Assembly: GCA_037501455.1 (NCBI GenBank)
Contig: CM074864.1
Coordinates: 24,546,001 to 24,610,000, forward strand
DNA length: 64,000 bases
Origin: Lantana camara
Lineage: Eukaryota; Streptophyta; Magnoliopsida; Lamiales; Verbenaceae
Direction: 5' to 3'
In this document: positions 10,121-21,863 of the stretch, in pieces
Layout: each line of letters opens with the position of its first letter
Position numbering within the stretch: the stretch's first letter is position 1
Notes under the pieces: model-generated
The model's database searches: none
The model's input: the letters and a program-made list of their open reading frames with translations, nothing else
Told to the model about the DNA's origin: nothing
Position numbers and translations under genes: made by a program

Positions 10121-12204
10121 ATTAGAAGTTTCTTGGGTTTGGCAGGTTATTACCGGAGGTTTGTAAAGGATTTCTCCAAGTTAGCAGCTCCTTTAATCCG
10201 GTTGACGAAGAAGAACGTGAAATTCGATTGGGATGAAGATTGTGAGAAGAGTTTCACTTTTTTGAAAGAGAAGTTAGTTTCTGCTCCGGTGTTAGCCCTT
10301 CCGGAAGTTCCAGAAGGGTATGCTGTTTATACGAATGCTTCTAAGGATGGTTTGGGATGTGTGTTTACTCAGAGAGGGAAAGTAATTGCTTATGCATCCC
10401 GAAAGTTGAAAGAACATGAAAAGAATTATCCGACACATGATCTTGAGCTTGCCGCCGTAGTCTTTGCACTTGGAAAGTGGAGACATTATTTATACGGGGT
10501 GTCCTTCGAGATTTTCACCAACCACAAAAGCCTCCAGTATTTATTCACTCAGAAGGATTTGAATATGAGGCAGCGGCGTTGGATGGAACGGTTGGAAGAT
10601 TATGATCGCACGATCAAATACCATCCCGGCAAAGCCAATGTGGTAGCCGATGCACTTAGTAGGAAGGCTAGTGTATCGAGCTTAGAAGTGGGTGAAAGTA
10701 GTGGAATCGAGCCAACTGTTATAAGGGCTCGGGTTTCTAATATTTCGATTCAGCCAGATTTGAAGCACAGATTGTTTGAGGCTCAGAATAATGATTCAGA
10801 TGTTCAGAAATTGGTAGCTAAGCAAGCTGATCCGGAATATCCATTCGGGTTTGATGAAAAGAACCGAGTGGTTGTACCCGAAGAGTTGAAACGGGTATTG
10901 CTCGAGGAAGCTCACAGATCGGCTTATTCTATCCACCCTGGAGGAAACAAGATGTATAAGGATTTGAGGCAATATTATTGGTGGCGTGGATTGAAGAAAG
11001 ATGTGGCCGAGTATGTGAAGCATTGTATCACTTATCAGAAAGTGAAAACCGAGCATCAAAAATCCGGAGGTTTTCTTCAGTCGTTATCTATTCCCGAGTG
11101 GAAGTGGGAACAGGTGACGATGGATTTTGTGTCCGGGTTACCTAAAGTGAAAGGATGGTTCGACGGTATCTGGGTGATTGTGGACCGTTAGACTAAATCT
11201 GCACATTTCCTGCCGGTTAGGATGTCTTATAAGATTTGCAATCTAGCCGAGCTTTATAACAGGGAGATTGTTAGACTTCACGGGATTCCGGTTAGTATTG
11301 TTTCAGACAGAGATCCTCGGTTCACTTCGAAGTTGTGGCGTGAATTGCAAGAGATTTTGGGTACGAAGCTTCAGTTCAGTACAACATTTCATCCTCAAAC
11401 AGATGGTCAGTCCGAGAGATTAATAAGATATCTCGAGGATTTACTTTGAGCTTGTTCTTTGGATTTTCAGTCTTCTTGGCAGGATCAGCTACCTTTGATT
11501 GAATTTGCTTATAATAACAGCTTTCAAGCCTCGATTGGAATGGCACCGTATGAGCTACTTTATGGTCGAAAATGTCGTTCTCCATTGTTCTTCGACTTGG
11601 AAGAATGGAAATGGACTAAACAGGAAGGCATCAAGAAGGGGGAGAAGTTAGAGAAACCTTCTAAGGCCGTTCAAGTTATGATTGAGAAAGTCCAACTAAT
11701 ACAACAACAGATGAAATCAGCTCAGGACAGACAGAAGAGCTACGCCGACCGTCGTATAAGGGATCTCGAATTTGAAGTTGGAGACCGGGTATTCTTGAAG
11801 ACGTCTCCACGTAAAGGATTTGCTCGGATTGGGAAAGGAGGTAAGCTTAATCCTCGTTATTTAGGTCATTTTGAGATTCTTGAAAGAGTTGGAGAAGTTG
11901 CTTATCGGTTGGACCTACCACCGAGCCTCGCGGGGATTCACAATGTATTTCACGTATCTCAGCCGATGAAATATTACCCCGATGAAACCGAGATGCTTCC
12001 CGTTGAAGAAGTGGAGTTGGAACCGAATCTAACTTTTGTTCAGAAATTGGTTAAGATATTGGATAAGAAGTTTCAGGAATTGTGAAACCGGAGGATTCCC
12101 ATGGTAAGGTTCTTTGGAGAAGTGATAAGACTGAAGAAGCCACGTGGGAGACCGAAGACAAGATAAGACGGTTCCATCCAGAGTTATTTCCTTCCAATCA
12201 GTGA
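10121..12204 (+). pseudogene. pol: Truncated, broken pol of element B
   Basis: Coding similarity to the pol of A starts abruptly in the RT connection region ([14 protein letters not shown]), exactly where the LTR tail GCTACA ends. It runs through RNase H, integrase and part of the chromodomain. Two acidic RNase H positions read Asn (YTNAS and FTNHK) and an integrase zinc cysteine is Tyr (CITYQK). Stops interrupt it at TAG 11189-11191, TGA 11447-11449 and TGA 12083-12085, and a frameshift follows near 12103. A six-residue gap precedes KNRVVV. It cannot make active enzymes. Confidence 0.93.
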
Positions 12205-12238
12205 ATCTGGGGACCAGATTCTTTTAAGGAGGGAGGAT
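12203..12238 (+). promoter_or_regulatory. Stem-loop and polypurine tract of element B
   Basis: GAATCTGG (12203-12210) pairs with CCAGATTC (12214-12221), followed by AAGGAGGGAGGA just before the LTR at 12239. The arms match those of A and D. The former stop codon overlaps the start of the stem. Confidence 0.75.
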
Positions 12239-12837
12239 TGTAACGCCCCAGCTTTCGGCATTTCAGGTATGAACTCCACGTGTGAGTTTGAGAGTTAGAA
12301 TTTAATTTTATTTGATCATTTCTTTATTTTTTTTCCACATCATGACATAGTTTTTATGAACTATCCCCGGGGTCATGAACATTATGATTTTAACGTGCTA
12401 TGCTCTTATATATGTAGTGTGTGTGGGTAGCCCCTCACTCAGTCAGTGTGACTGACCTTCTCCCTCCCCAACATTTTTAGTTTGCATGTTTGGGTTCGGA
12501 GTTCGAGCTAGGCGGTGTGAGTCGAGTCCTTGGAGTTTGTCGAGTCTTTTGCTTTGTACGAGTCTGTTGCATTTCATATGAATTCGAAAATGTTGTATAT
12601 AAATGAGCGAATGTATGTATATCCTATTTATGTTTTGATATGATTTCGGGACAGGCTTCCAGGGATATATATATATATATGAACCCGTTGCTTTTATAAT
12701 TATGTTTGAATTCGGGATTAGGTATCTATGCTAGTTGAACCTGTCAATTGTTGATGCATAATTTCATTTGTTTTGAATGCTTCAGCTTTCGCACTTGCTT
12801 TTGCTGTTTTGATTTTGAAGTCAGGGTCTAAGTACCG

Positions 12838-15150
12838 TGTAACGCCCCAGCTTTCGGCATTTCAGGTATGAACGCCATGTGTGAGTTTGAGAGTTAGAAT
12901 TTAATTTTATTTGATCATTTCTTTATTTTTTTTCGGCATCATGACATAGTTTTTATAAAATTTTATTCTAAGTATTTTTATAAAATTCATATTTATGGCA
13001 TAAATTGAACTTGATTGTAACGTGAATGAAATTCCCGAGCATGATCTAATTTCTTTTATGTCCTTATGTGATCATTTCATGAATTTTGGGACTTAATTGC
13101 ATTATTCTTGCATTGGACTTAATTGTTCATTTATTATGGAATTGTTCATTTATTGTTCATTTATTATGGAATTGGACCTAATCCCTTTCTATAGCAGCAT
13201 AACACGTACTTTGTCTCCATTTCATACAAAACACATTACATACACTTGCTCCTTTCTTCCTTGTTCAACCGAGGCAAAACCCTCACCAAGTAGAGAAGGA
13301 ATTTCATCATTCAAGCTAGATTTTGTGGGATTTAGGAGCATTGAAGCATCATCAACATCATATATTCATCTCATCTTCCATTTCTCTCATTTAAGGTAAC
13401 TTTGGAGAATTGTTGATTTTCTTGAATGGAATGGGTTAGATAGCGCTTTGTTATATGTTGGTTGATTTGTGTATTTGTTGTTGGAAGTACGTTTATGAAC
13501 TTTAAGCTTAAGTTTGATGCATATATCTTGTGGTTTTTGGACTTGGAGCATGAGTGATGATATGGGTTTCAAATGATGGATTCTTGATGATCTAGCTTAG
13601 AATTATGTGTTTTTATGAGTTGTTATTAAATTATAAGTATGCTAGCATGTGTATTTTAGGAAATATGTGCATTTGAACTTGGTTTTGAATCATATTAATT
13701 GAGTGGTTTTTGGTTCTTATTGCTTTGTTGCTACTGCCCTGTTTCTGCTGTAACTGCGTAGCGGGAACGTCCATTCCCGCTACCCAGTTCATTTTGGGAA
13801 CGACCGCTCCCACCCCTTGCCAGCTGTCACGCGAGACTGGGAACGACCCTTCCCAGTTTTGGCCTATGGCCGGAACGGCCGTTCCTAGCCCCAAAATTTC
13901 CCAAATTCTTACAGACTCGCGGGATTTAGTTCGGGGAGCCGGGAACGGCCATTCCCAGCTCCAGTTCAAAATCGGAACGGCCGTTCCCATGCTCTAGTGG
14001 GTTTTGTCAACTTTCTGCATTAAATGTCTTTTCCCAAACTCGTTTCTAATGCCTTAATTGATCGATATGTGTTGTTATATGCTTGTTTTATGCATGAAAA
14101 TGATCATATCATATTATAATTGTCAATGCACATCATATTGATCATTATCACGCCGTTCGTCCTAATTGGTACATTTTGAGTTGTGTCTCACGAACAATTG
14201 TCTTTCTTGCACAGACGAGCTTCCTGGTGACGAGGAGCAGGCCCTGCGATCTGTTTCCTTGTTTGTTTTGGTCATTCAAGTGAGGTTTAATTTTAGATAT
14301 ATAGAACCTTTACAACCCTTATGTGGATTTTTGGCCAAAAATGTATTATTATATTATAGACTTTCATAAACCTCAATTGATTTCAAAATTCACCGAGTCT
14401 ATTGTACTGAACCGACCGTTTTGGCTAGTATACTGTACTGCACTGTGGGCCTGAGGGTACTGGCTCGACCAATCGGGAAAGCATGGGCTGACGGGTAACT
14501 CTAGCGCTATCCTCACCATTTTGGGATGACCCCTGAACCCCCTATGAGATTAGGGGAGGAAGAAGTTTCGGGCTTAGGGATTCATGTACCCTCTGCTCAC
14601 ACTGATTGGATGGTTGGGCCTTGCAAACCCACCATCACCCGGAGTAAGAAGGGACTAAAACTGTTATTGAATGTACTGCACTGTAATAACTTGCTTGAAG
14701 ATTATAACTTGCATGTGTGTGCGCATATATTTACTTATACCCCTCGCTCAGTCTGTGGTAGACTGACACCTAAAACTTTTCAGTTTTGCAGGTGCATGCT
14801 AGGCGGGAACTCGAGTCTAGTTCGTCTTTAATTTGGGTCTAGCACACTTCACCTTCATATTATGTTCATGTATTGGTATTTAAATATTGGTGTAGCATGT
14901 ATTGGACTTGTTTTGGAGATGATATTGTATTAATATGTAAATATGGTACCTATAAGTATTGAATAAATTATTGCTTCCGCTTTATTGCTCTGATGTGTTT
15001 TTTTGGTTTGGGATTAGTCCCGCCTAGCTGCTGTCGTTTTTTTATTGCCTCCCGTTCGCTATAGCTTTGATTCATGTATGGATTGCTCATTTCATATGTG
15101 GATTGAACTATAGTGCGGGGGATGTGGTGCCTAGCGTTCCGGGTGCTACA
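12838..15150 (+). mobile_element. Solo LTR C inside the LTR of B
   Basis: A 2313-bp LTR begins TGTAACGCCCCAGC and ends GGGTGCTACA. It is flanked by the exact duplication TACCG at 12833-12837 and 15151-15155, with no internal region. It arose by recombination between the two LTRs of a full element. It holds palindromes at 13760-13990, a hairpin (CAGTCT/AGACTG) at 14749-14765 and arms at 14799-14808 and 15018-15027. The target site lies in the equivalent right arm (CCGCCTAG) of the B LTR. Confidence 0.95.
13760..13990. repeat. Palindrome cluster, GGGAACGGCCGTTCCC class (C)
   Basis: Six near-palindromes of the same class as in A, for example AGCGGGAACGTCCATTCCCG at 13760. Surrounding bases differ from A, while the core GGAACG-N-CGTTCC type is kept. 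Confidence 0.85.
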
Positions 15151-15284
15151 TACCGCCTAGCTTAGGTGTGTCTGTCTCTCTCCCGTTCGTTACTGCTTGA
15201 TTCAGGTACGAACTTTCCATTTCGTATGTGGATAGGGCTTTAGTGCGGGGGATGTGGTGACCCACCGTGCGGGGTGCTACAACA

Positions 15285-15432
15285 TTTGTAACATGCCGCC
15301 ATCTAAACTTTTTTTTTTTTTTTTGTGGTTTTGTTAAAAATACAACTGACGTGAATATTTTATAAACATGGCACGTGTCATGTTTTTTACCTATAACTAC
15401 TAAAAAAAATTTAGATGGTGGTATGTTACAAA
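15285..15432. mobile_element. MITE-like element with 23-bp inverted repeats
   Basis: TTTGTAACATGCCGCCATCT (from 15285) is inverted at 15410-15432 with two mismatches over 23 bp. The total length is 148 bp, with a T16-type run inside. It abuts the right end of element B, so flanking duplications are unclear. It has no coding capacity. The superfamily is not assigned. Confidence 0.7.
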
Positions 15433-16101
15433 TTCATAGATTGGATGGCCGTTTGCAACGAAAGTTTATTGGAATGATAAATTACAAAAATGCGCAAAGT
15501 TGGGATAATAAAAATTCTTTTTCCCTTGATATTATAAAGCTCATTAAATTTTAGGTTTTCATTTGTTCTTTCAATATGACCTTTAACGGTGCCTAATACG
15601 AACACAACAATACATGCACTTAATCAATATCCATATCGATAACATGACGGGGCAATTTTTTGATGCGCCACATGTCGCCATGCGGCTGCCAAATATTATA
15701 AGGACACGTAGACAAGTTCAACCAATGTGGACGGACACGTCATCGGGGTAGCTTGTCCTCCGCATGGTCAGTCGAGTCTTGTCGATCTAGCTCCTCACCT
15801 TTCTTAATGGTCGATCACACCTTAATCGATGGATACACGGTCGACCATGACACTCTAATTCCATGCCAAGTCAGCTTACTTCGATCACAACGTCATCTCG
15901 ATGAAGGTTGTCCTCGACCCAGTTATGAGATCGACCCGGGACCTTCAAGTGGTCCTTGTAGCTCGTACCCTGGTCAAGTATAATAGTAATTAAGGGATCA
16001 AATTTGACATAGCTGTATTAACAGTACCTTTCCAGTACTTGTTGTCCCCTAACCACCTTGTTAATGCATTTAATGCACCACAACCTATAAATATTCACAA
16101 C
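15433..16101. other. Intergenic stretch, nothing recognised
   Basis: AT-rich DNA without a convincing coding frame, repeat border or RNA gene. The 76-codon frame near 15753-15983 has no recognisable domain and I do not consider it a gene. Confidence 0.5.
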
Positions 16102-16566
16102 CTAGATCACATAATTCTTTTATTATACTTAACGCACTCGCACTCAGTTCTCCGCACTGGCGAATTTATGTGTATTCCTCGCTTTAAGACGACTTAAAAT
16201 TTTAATTCTCCACACTGACGAATTTGTGCATATTTCTCGCTTTAAGACGAGTTATAATTTCTCAATTCACTCCTTTAAGAATATAAAGACACATTTTAAT
16301 TTTTTCATTTAACATATAATTACTATAAAATGATGGAATTAGGTAATTTTTATCAATAATTAAAAAGAATCATGTTTTATCTTATATTAATTTTTAAATT
16401 TTATCTTGAAACTATATATAAAATAAAGTTATACTATATATATAATTATTTAAAATAATTTTTTATTAAACGCTTTAAGGCGCACCTGCACTCAATTTTT
16501 AAAAAAAATTTACGCACTGCACATTCGCACCCGCACTCGCTCTCGCATTCGTATTATGTGACCTAG
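16102..16566. mobile_element. hAT-type non-autonomous element (465 bp)
   Basis: The termini CTAGATCACATAAT (16102) and ATTATGTGACCTAG (ends 16566) are inverted repeats with one mismatch. The flanks carry the exact 8-bp duplication TTCACAAC at 16094-16101 and 16567-16574, typical of hAT transposons. Subterminal GCACTCGCACTC-type motifs occur at both ends in opposite orientation. No transposase frame is present, so it would depend on an enzyme in trans. Confidence 0.85.
16149..16262. repeat. Two-copy 58-bp tandem repeat inside the hAT element
   Basis: A unit starting TCTCCRCACTGRCGAATTTR and containing CTCGCTTTAAGACGA occurs from 16149 and again from 16207, with about ten differences. Confidence 0.75.
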
Positions 16567-16574
16567 TTCACAAC

Positions 16575-16829
16575 ATTTATGGCATTGGTAAGCTTTTCAT
16601 TGTTCATTCGACCGTCATTACTTTCCTCATATATTTGGAGTAAGTACCTGACTTAAGTGCCGGAGTGCCAAAACTGAGTTAAACTCCCATCCCCCAGTTT
16701 GGCCTTTAACTCATGCTTATTGATCCTTGAACAATTAACTCTCGAGAGACCACGTCATACAAATTCTAAGTGATCGAGCTTCTGGATTCGAGCCACATCA
16801 CCCAACCGATTTCGAGCACGATCATGATC
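16575..16829. other. Short spacer between two MITEs, nothing recognised
   Basis: No gene, repeat boundary or structured RNA was recognised in this stretch. Confidence 0.5.
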
Positions 16830-16837
16830 ATGACACA

Positions 16838-16998
16838 CTATGATGCACGGACACTCCTAAAAATATCATTTTGCCGTGTCGTGTCGTGTCGGACACTCGT
16901 GTCGGACACCGTGTCCGACACTCCTCACGTGGGAAATTCAAGAAAAAATCCGTGGCGCCGTATCCGTGTCATGTCGTGTCCGTATCCGTGCATCATAG
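16838..16998. mobile_element. hAT-type MITE (161 bp) with GTGTCGGACAC motifs
   Basis: The termini CTATGATGCACGG and CCGTGCATCATAG are perfect 13-bp inverted repeats. The exact 8-bp duplication ATGACACA flanks it at 16830-16837 and 16999-17006. The interior has repeated GTGTCG and GTGTCGGACACC-type units that can fold into smaller hairpins. No coding capacity. Confidence 0.9.
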
Positions 16999-17006
16999 AT
17001 GACACA

Positions 17007-17397
17007 ACATAATAAAATAACATTTTTATATGTATACACTTTGATATATTCTTCACTATTTTTAGTTTTCTTGAAAGTTGAAAGAAAAATGAAACACATA
17101 AATTTAATTATAGAGCATTTTGTTTCTCATGTTACCTTAAAGAGAGAAATGTAGACAAATGTGAAGACAAACTGACAAACCATTGTAAAAACTACCATAT
17201 GTTCTTTTATCTTCACTCTTCTTTTTTGTAGGACACTATTGCATACGTGAATAACATACAAAATGTGACAAAATTAAGAGGCGTTCTAATATATAAACAT
17301 TGCGATACATATAAGCATGCCTATCCTGATCTTCACAACCACAAGGCAGTGATTGCAATAGGGTCTTCTAATAAAAATTGAAAACCTCGTAGGAATC
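17007..17397. other. 3' flank of the ZDP-like gene
   Basis: AT-rich sequence between the MITE and the stop codon of the minus-strand gene. Its proximal part should be 3' UTR. I could not place a poly(A) site with confidence. Confidence 0.4.
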
Positions 17398-17514
17398 TCA
17401 GCTGACGAAGTAGTCCTCAGGAACATAAAATTTCAGACCAATAGCCTGCAAATCACCCAAATACCAAGTTTATTATTTCTCAGCTGCTAGGTAAATCATC
17501 CAACCACATGATGG

Positions 17515-17546
<32 letters not shown>

Positions 17547-20500
17547 AGAGATAAGGAAAAACAAGATACACCACCATGAAAACAAATTGGAGACGAATTA
17601 CATAATGAGTTCAAATGAGGCTTCTTCAGTACAGTGCAGGCTTGACAAACCTGTGCAAATTTTATGTCGGCATCACTGTGATCGTCCGGTCTTCCAGCGG
17701 CATCACCAACATAAAAGGATCTACACAATACACAACAAGTCAATCCCACTAGTTTTTTTCATTTTTCAAAGAAAATAAAATCTTAGAGTAAACAGTGCAA
17801 AGGGAAAGAGGAAACAAAAAATAACTGATCCATGTCAACTTGGAGACCAGAATTGAACTCGTCCATAATTCCCCACATTCCGGTTTTTGGCTTGCGAAAG
17901 GGATCTTCTGGTTGACCGGAACTCAGCCCACAAGCAATGAAAACCTGCACATTTTTAGTTACAGTTACCTGGCTAGAGAATCTTTTTTAATTGCAGAAAT
18001 AAAGTAATAAACATACAGTCAAATTGCTAATAATGTATGATAAGGTTCATTTACAAAATAAGAACCCATTACAGGTTTTCCTTTACCTCATATTGTGGTG
18101 TTTATCAGTTTATGAGAAAATAACATATCTATTCCATATATATAACAAAAGAATGGGGAGTCTGACCAGTGCTTTAATTTTGAAACCATACCGAACTATT
18201 AGAATTCTGAATCATTTTAACCCTCATGAAAGAGTTTATTGATTAGTAAAGCATAATTTTAGGAAAGTAACATAAAGAAGTAGATATATAACCAGCTTTT
18301 CTGGGCAGTAAGGCATTGTGATTTCTTCTTTCTTAAAGGGGGTTTCAACAGTAACACGTGTTTGTGAATTTCCAAACAGCTCTAATCGATTCTTTCGAAA
18401 GGTTTTATAAACACAGCCTAATCATGGGAAATATAAGCAGACTCCCAGTGAATGTATTGTGAATTATATGCAGGTCAATTTCTGTTGACTAAAACATGCT
18501 TATTCAATGATAACAGAGATCAAACAAACCTGCATAGGAACCTTCACAAGCTTAATGAAACTTTCCAGCCGTCCAATTTTGGAATCTACAGCAGCCTGTC
18601 TTTTATTCTTCCAGCGCTCGATATTCGATTCATTGGTGAAAATAACCTTCAATATTTTTCAATTTAAAGTAAAACTTCAATAACAAGGTTATTTTTGTGC
18701 GTAAAGCTTCATTGAGTAAGATATGAAATGGACCCACCAGCTTGTAGCCATCATTATAAAGACTCTGGAGTTTCTCTGGTATGGAAGGGTACATAAGAGA
18801 CCAAGCATCAGCTCCTACTCTAGAATTAGAGATAGACAAGTCACTGTCTAATATTTTTCAAGTGATTCAGCTCAAGAAAATGTGTGATTGTGACATACAC
18901 CAAATGGTTAAATTTCATAGGTGACTAGGATATGTATTTTCAATACAAATAGAATTTCAGCAATGTAAAATATCCATGCGCCTAAGCCATTACAAAATGC
19001 CTGAGGACATGAAAATCATACTTTCTCACAGATGTCTTCGCAAGACACCCATCAAAGTCGAATGCTGCAATTTTTGTTGAATCGTGGAGACCATCATCCT
19101 GCAAAAGTGTAAAATTTGAAAAGGCTGAACTTATTTATGTTCTGATATGGAGTGTACTGGATCTTTTACAGAGTTGCACACATGCAAGCATATCTAAGGT
19201 TGAGCAGCGGGAATTCTTATAAAACATACAAAGCAGATAAGCAGTAACACAGTTAAAGTGAAAAACCCAGAATTTAGGAAGCCAGATGCTATTCCTAACA
19301 GAGATACAAGGTAATCAAGGCATATAAACTATCATAAATAATCAACACATCCTCACCAGCTCAAGAAATATGATTGTCTGGAAAGCCTTCCATTTGGGTG
19401 GCAAGAGAGCATCCTAAAATCAGGAGACGGGTTTATAAATATATAGTCAACACAAATATATTGTTATATGAAAAAAATACATTTAGGATATATGAATGTG
19501 CGCGCTATCTCTAACATTTGTTGCTTCTTGAGGATGAGATGTTCATTAAAGTCCAAACCTTATATTTTTCTTTGATATCCGATGTAGAGATGGCTATCTT
19601 CAGCTCCACGTTTTTGCTTTCCTCGGATGCAGACAGCTGTGGAAATTGCCCCAGACGAATTATATGATAAATATGTTATTCCTCAAATTCGATCACGGTA
19701 AGATTCTTTGCAAATAGAAGTGCCACATATAAGAAAGAACAAAGCCAATGCAGGGTTGAAATTAGAGCCCAGTGAGTTTGACTCTGTAAAGTACTTGGGA
19801 GCAGCTTGGGAACATGACATTAAAAATAAAATAAATAGTCAACTAAGAAAACATTGTATCTGGAAGACAACTTTGTAGAGGGCTAAAACCTAACTTGCAA
19901 ATGCAAAGGTAAAGAGCGGCAAGGATACTTGACGAGACTAGGCAGGTCATCAACCCATCATGCAGCAGATGCAATCTAAACTAAATTAGAAATCGATACA
20001 AAATGAACCAGTGGACAATGTACAAGCTCCTGGTTTTCACTTTAACACGTCAGCCTAATCATTTTGATATAAAAAAATAAATTTGCATTGGTAGTTTCTC
20101 CACACAAATGGACAGGGGATACAGAGATAAGTGGGCAGGAAATATCAGTGGTACTAACTTTGAAACGAAAAATGCAAAGGTCAGACCATTTTTTGAAGAT
20201 GACAATCAAATTTATCATATTCATTAAAAGACATTCTCTCAAGCAATATATTATAATTTTGGTCAACTATTAGATTCTTCAGAAGAAATAGAGTGCACCA
20301 TTCTACCTTTTGTTTCTTCTCTTTTCCTTGCTCAGTGTCATCCTTCTCCTCTTCGTCAGTCCTATGAACCTATTATATGGGAAAAGGAAGGACATCATCA
20401 TACATGTTGACGGTCAAGGCATAATTGAGAAAAATATTCAAGGTCATCCACCTTCATCTCTGTTATTTAATGCTTACACCAGCTGCAAATTTCCTCCCAA

Positions 20501-21863
20501 ATTGAGAAGTTAAATTTCACAAAAAACATGCTCATATATCACTGTAACCTAATTCTTTCAATAGAGGAACACTACAGGGCTTCAATACTTAATCATGGTG
20601 CATAGACACTTTGAAATTGCAGAGGTGTAATACATACCATACCAAATGCAAGTATGACAAATATATTTGTGCCACCTACAACGTCAGTTATTTCTTACTA
20701 CTAGGGGGAAATTGGTAAATCACTATCAAGAGGAAGTAAAAGACAAAAACCACCACTGTCACTATCACTAGAGAATTAAGAAAACACTAGATTCTATTAC
20801 AGAAGGATCCACCTTCAGTAAATAATCAATAGAACATGTAACATGCACCAATCTATCTCTGTCTGAAGGTAACCACGTCGAATCTTTAATGAACATGAAA
20901 ATCATATGGTTCTGTAGCTAATCACTGTAGAAGAACACAGTGACAAGCATACTTTAATGACAACAGCCAAAAAAGAAGACGAAGTTCATAGCTAATGCAC
21001 AAACTACAAACATTAATCAACAGGCAAATAAACCGAATTATAGCATTTCTGTGCTCAAACATTTTCAGCGAAATTACAGTATTAAAATTCCAACTTGCTA
21101 TGAACTTAGCTGGTCATCCATAACAAATTTCTCAAGATGCAGCACTTAGCTGTTCTTTGTGAACGATAATATACCTTCTTAGAAGCCTGAGCCCCTTCAC
21201 TGACTAATTCCTTAACAGACTCTTGATCAGCGCTCTGCATTTGAATAACAGGAAACAAGTGAAACATTTATCTCAAAAGTTGAAAAAAAAAAACCAAATT
21301 CACTAATCAGCGTGCAAATGTCCCTGGAAGTTGTCCGACCAAACCTCACAAATAATAGCTTGAGTTATGTACACCACATTTCCAGCTCAATACAGGGGTA
21401 AAGTGAACAACAGTAAACGTAAAATATGTTAACAAACAATCCTCTTGAAGTACCCAAACGACACAATTATAAAACAAGACCCAGTTTAAGCAAAAATCAA
21501 TAGATGATAGTTGACCTTGAGAGATGAAAATCCAGTGATCGCCTCAGCAGATGAAATCGAATCGGAAGTACCAAAAGGAAAGCAATTCAAGTGATGCCAT
21601 TTCGTCATGTCAAATCCTCTAGGATCTTTGCTCATCAAACCCAACCTCAGAGAGCTCGCAGCAATGGCCTTGGAGCATTTCTTACACGATGAACGGCCCG
21701 ATTTTGCGTACTCCACCATGATTTTTGCCGACGACGACATTGCCGCCGATGCTAGGGTTTTCTGATTCAAGTTGACACTGAAGACTGGGTTTAGCGTGCT
21801 CAGATTATGGAGAGTGGGAAGTATTTTAGGGAAATTGAAGCATGGGAATTTGGAGAGCATCAT
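17398..21863 (-). CDS. ZDP: ZDP-like polynucleotide 3'-phosphatase with PARP-type zinc finger
   Basis: The enzyme removes 3'-phosphates from DNA breaks in base-excision repair; in Arabidopsis ZDP acts after ROS1-type glycosylases in active DNA demethylation. My model has 11 exons, all GT-AG: 21863-21516, 21234-21175, 20369-20307, 19636-19559, 19413-19357, 19098-19022, 18819-18738, 18646-18530, 17944-17826, 17720-17651 and 17445-17398. They total 1119 bp, 372 codons plus TGA. The PARP finger uses Cys60, Cys63, His91 and Cys94 (ending TKWHHLNCF). The phosphatase domain has FDFDGCL (Asp216, Asp218), VIFTNES (from 256) and YVGDAAGR...DHSDAD (Asp340). A Lys/Glu-rich linker joins them. Residues 1-41 (MMLSKFPCFNFPK...) precede the next Met and resemble an organelle-targeting leader; starting at Met42 is an alternative. 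No break is seen. Splice sites are by eye; exons 3 and 6 needed phase choices. Confidence 0.92.
17516..17543. repeat. (GA)14 microsatellite in the last intron of the ZDP-like gene
   Basis: A perfect GA dinucleotide run lies between exons 10 and 11. On the gene's strand it is (TC)14. It may vary in length between individuals. Confidence 0.95.

Larger units (their letters stand above)
1..15281 (+). mobile_element. Element B: old, internally deleted Ty3/gypsy element split by A and C
   Basis: B is reconstructed from separated pieces: the end of its 5' LTR (1-26 and 10091-10121), a truncated pol (10121-12204), a polypurine tract (about 12225-12237) and its 3' LTR (12239-12837 plus 15156-15281). 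Element A lies in the 5' LTR tail and solo LTR C lies in the 3' LTR. Both insertions have exact 5-bp duplications, so B is older than both. Leader, gag, protease and most of the RT are missing. The 5' end of B is outside the window, so its own target duplication cannot be checked; the right-hand candidate is ACATT at 15282-15286. Confidence 0.85.
12239..15281 (+). repeat. 3' LTR of element B, internally deleted and interrupted by C
   Basis: The LTR starts TGTAACGCCCCAGC at 12239 and ends GGGGTGCTACA at 15281. The B-owned parts (12239-12837 and 15156-15281) total only about 725 bp, against 2.3 kb in its close relative C. Alignment to C breaks near 12361, so most of U3, including any palindrome cluster, is deleted. 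The hairpin CAGTCA/TGACTG lies at 12440-12454 and an (AT)n run near 12665-12681. Confidence 0.88.

Noticed and set aside
15753..15983. Small frame between element B and the MITEs
   Set aside because: No domain, no splice or promoter context, surrounded by stops.
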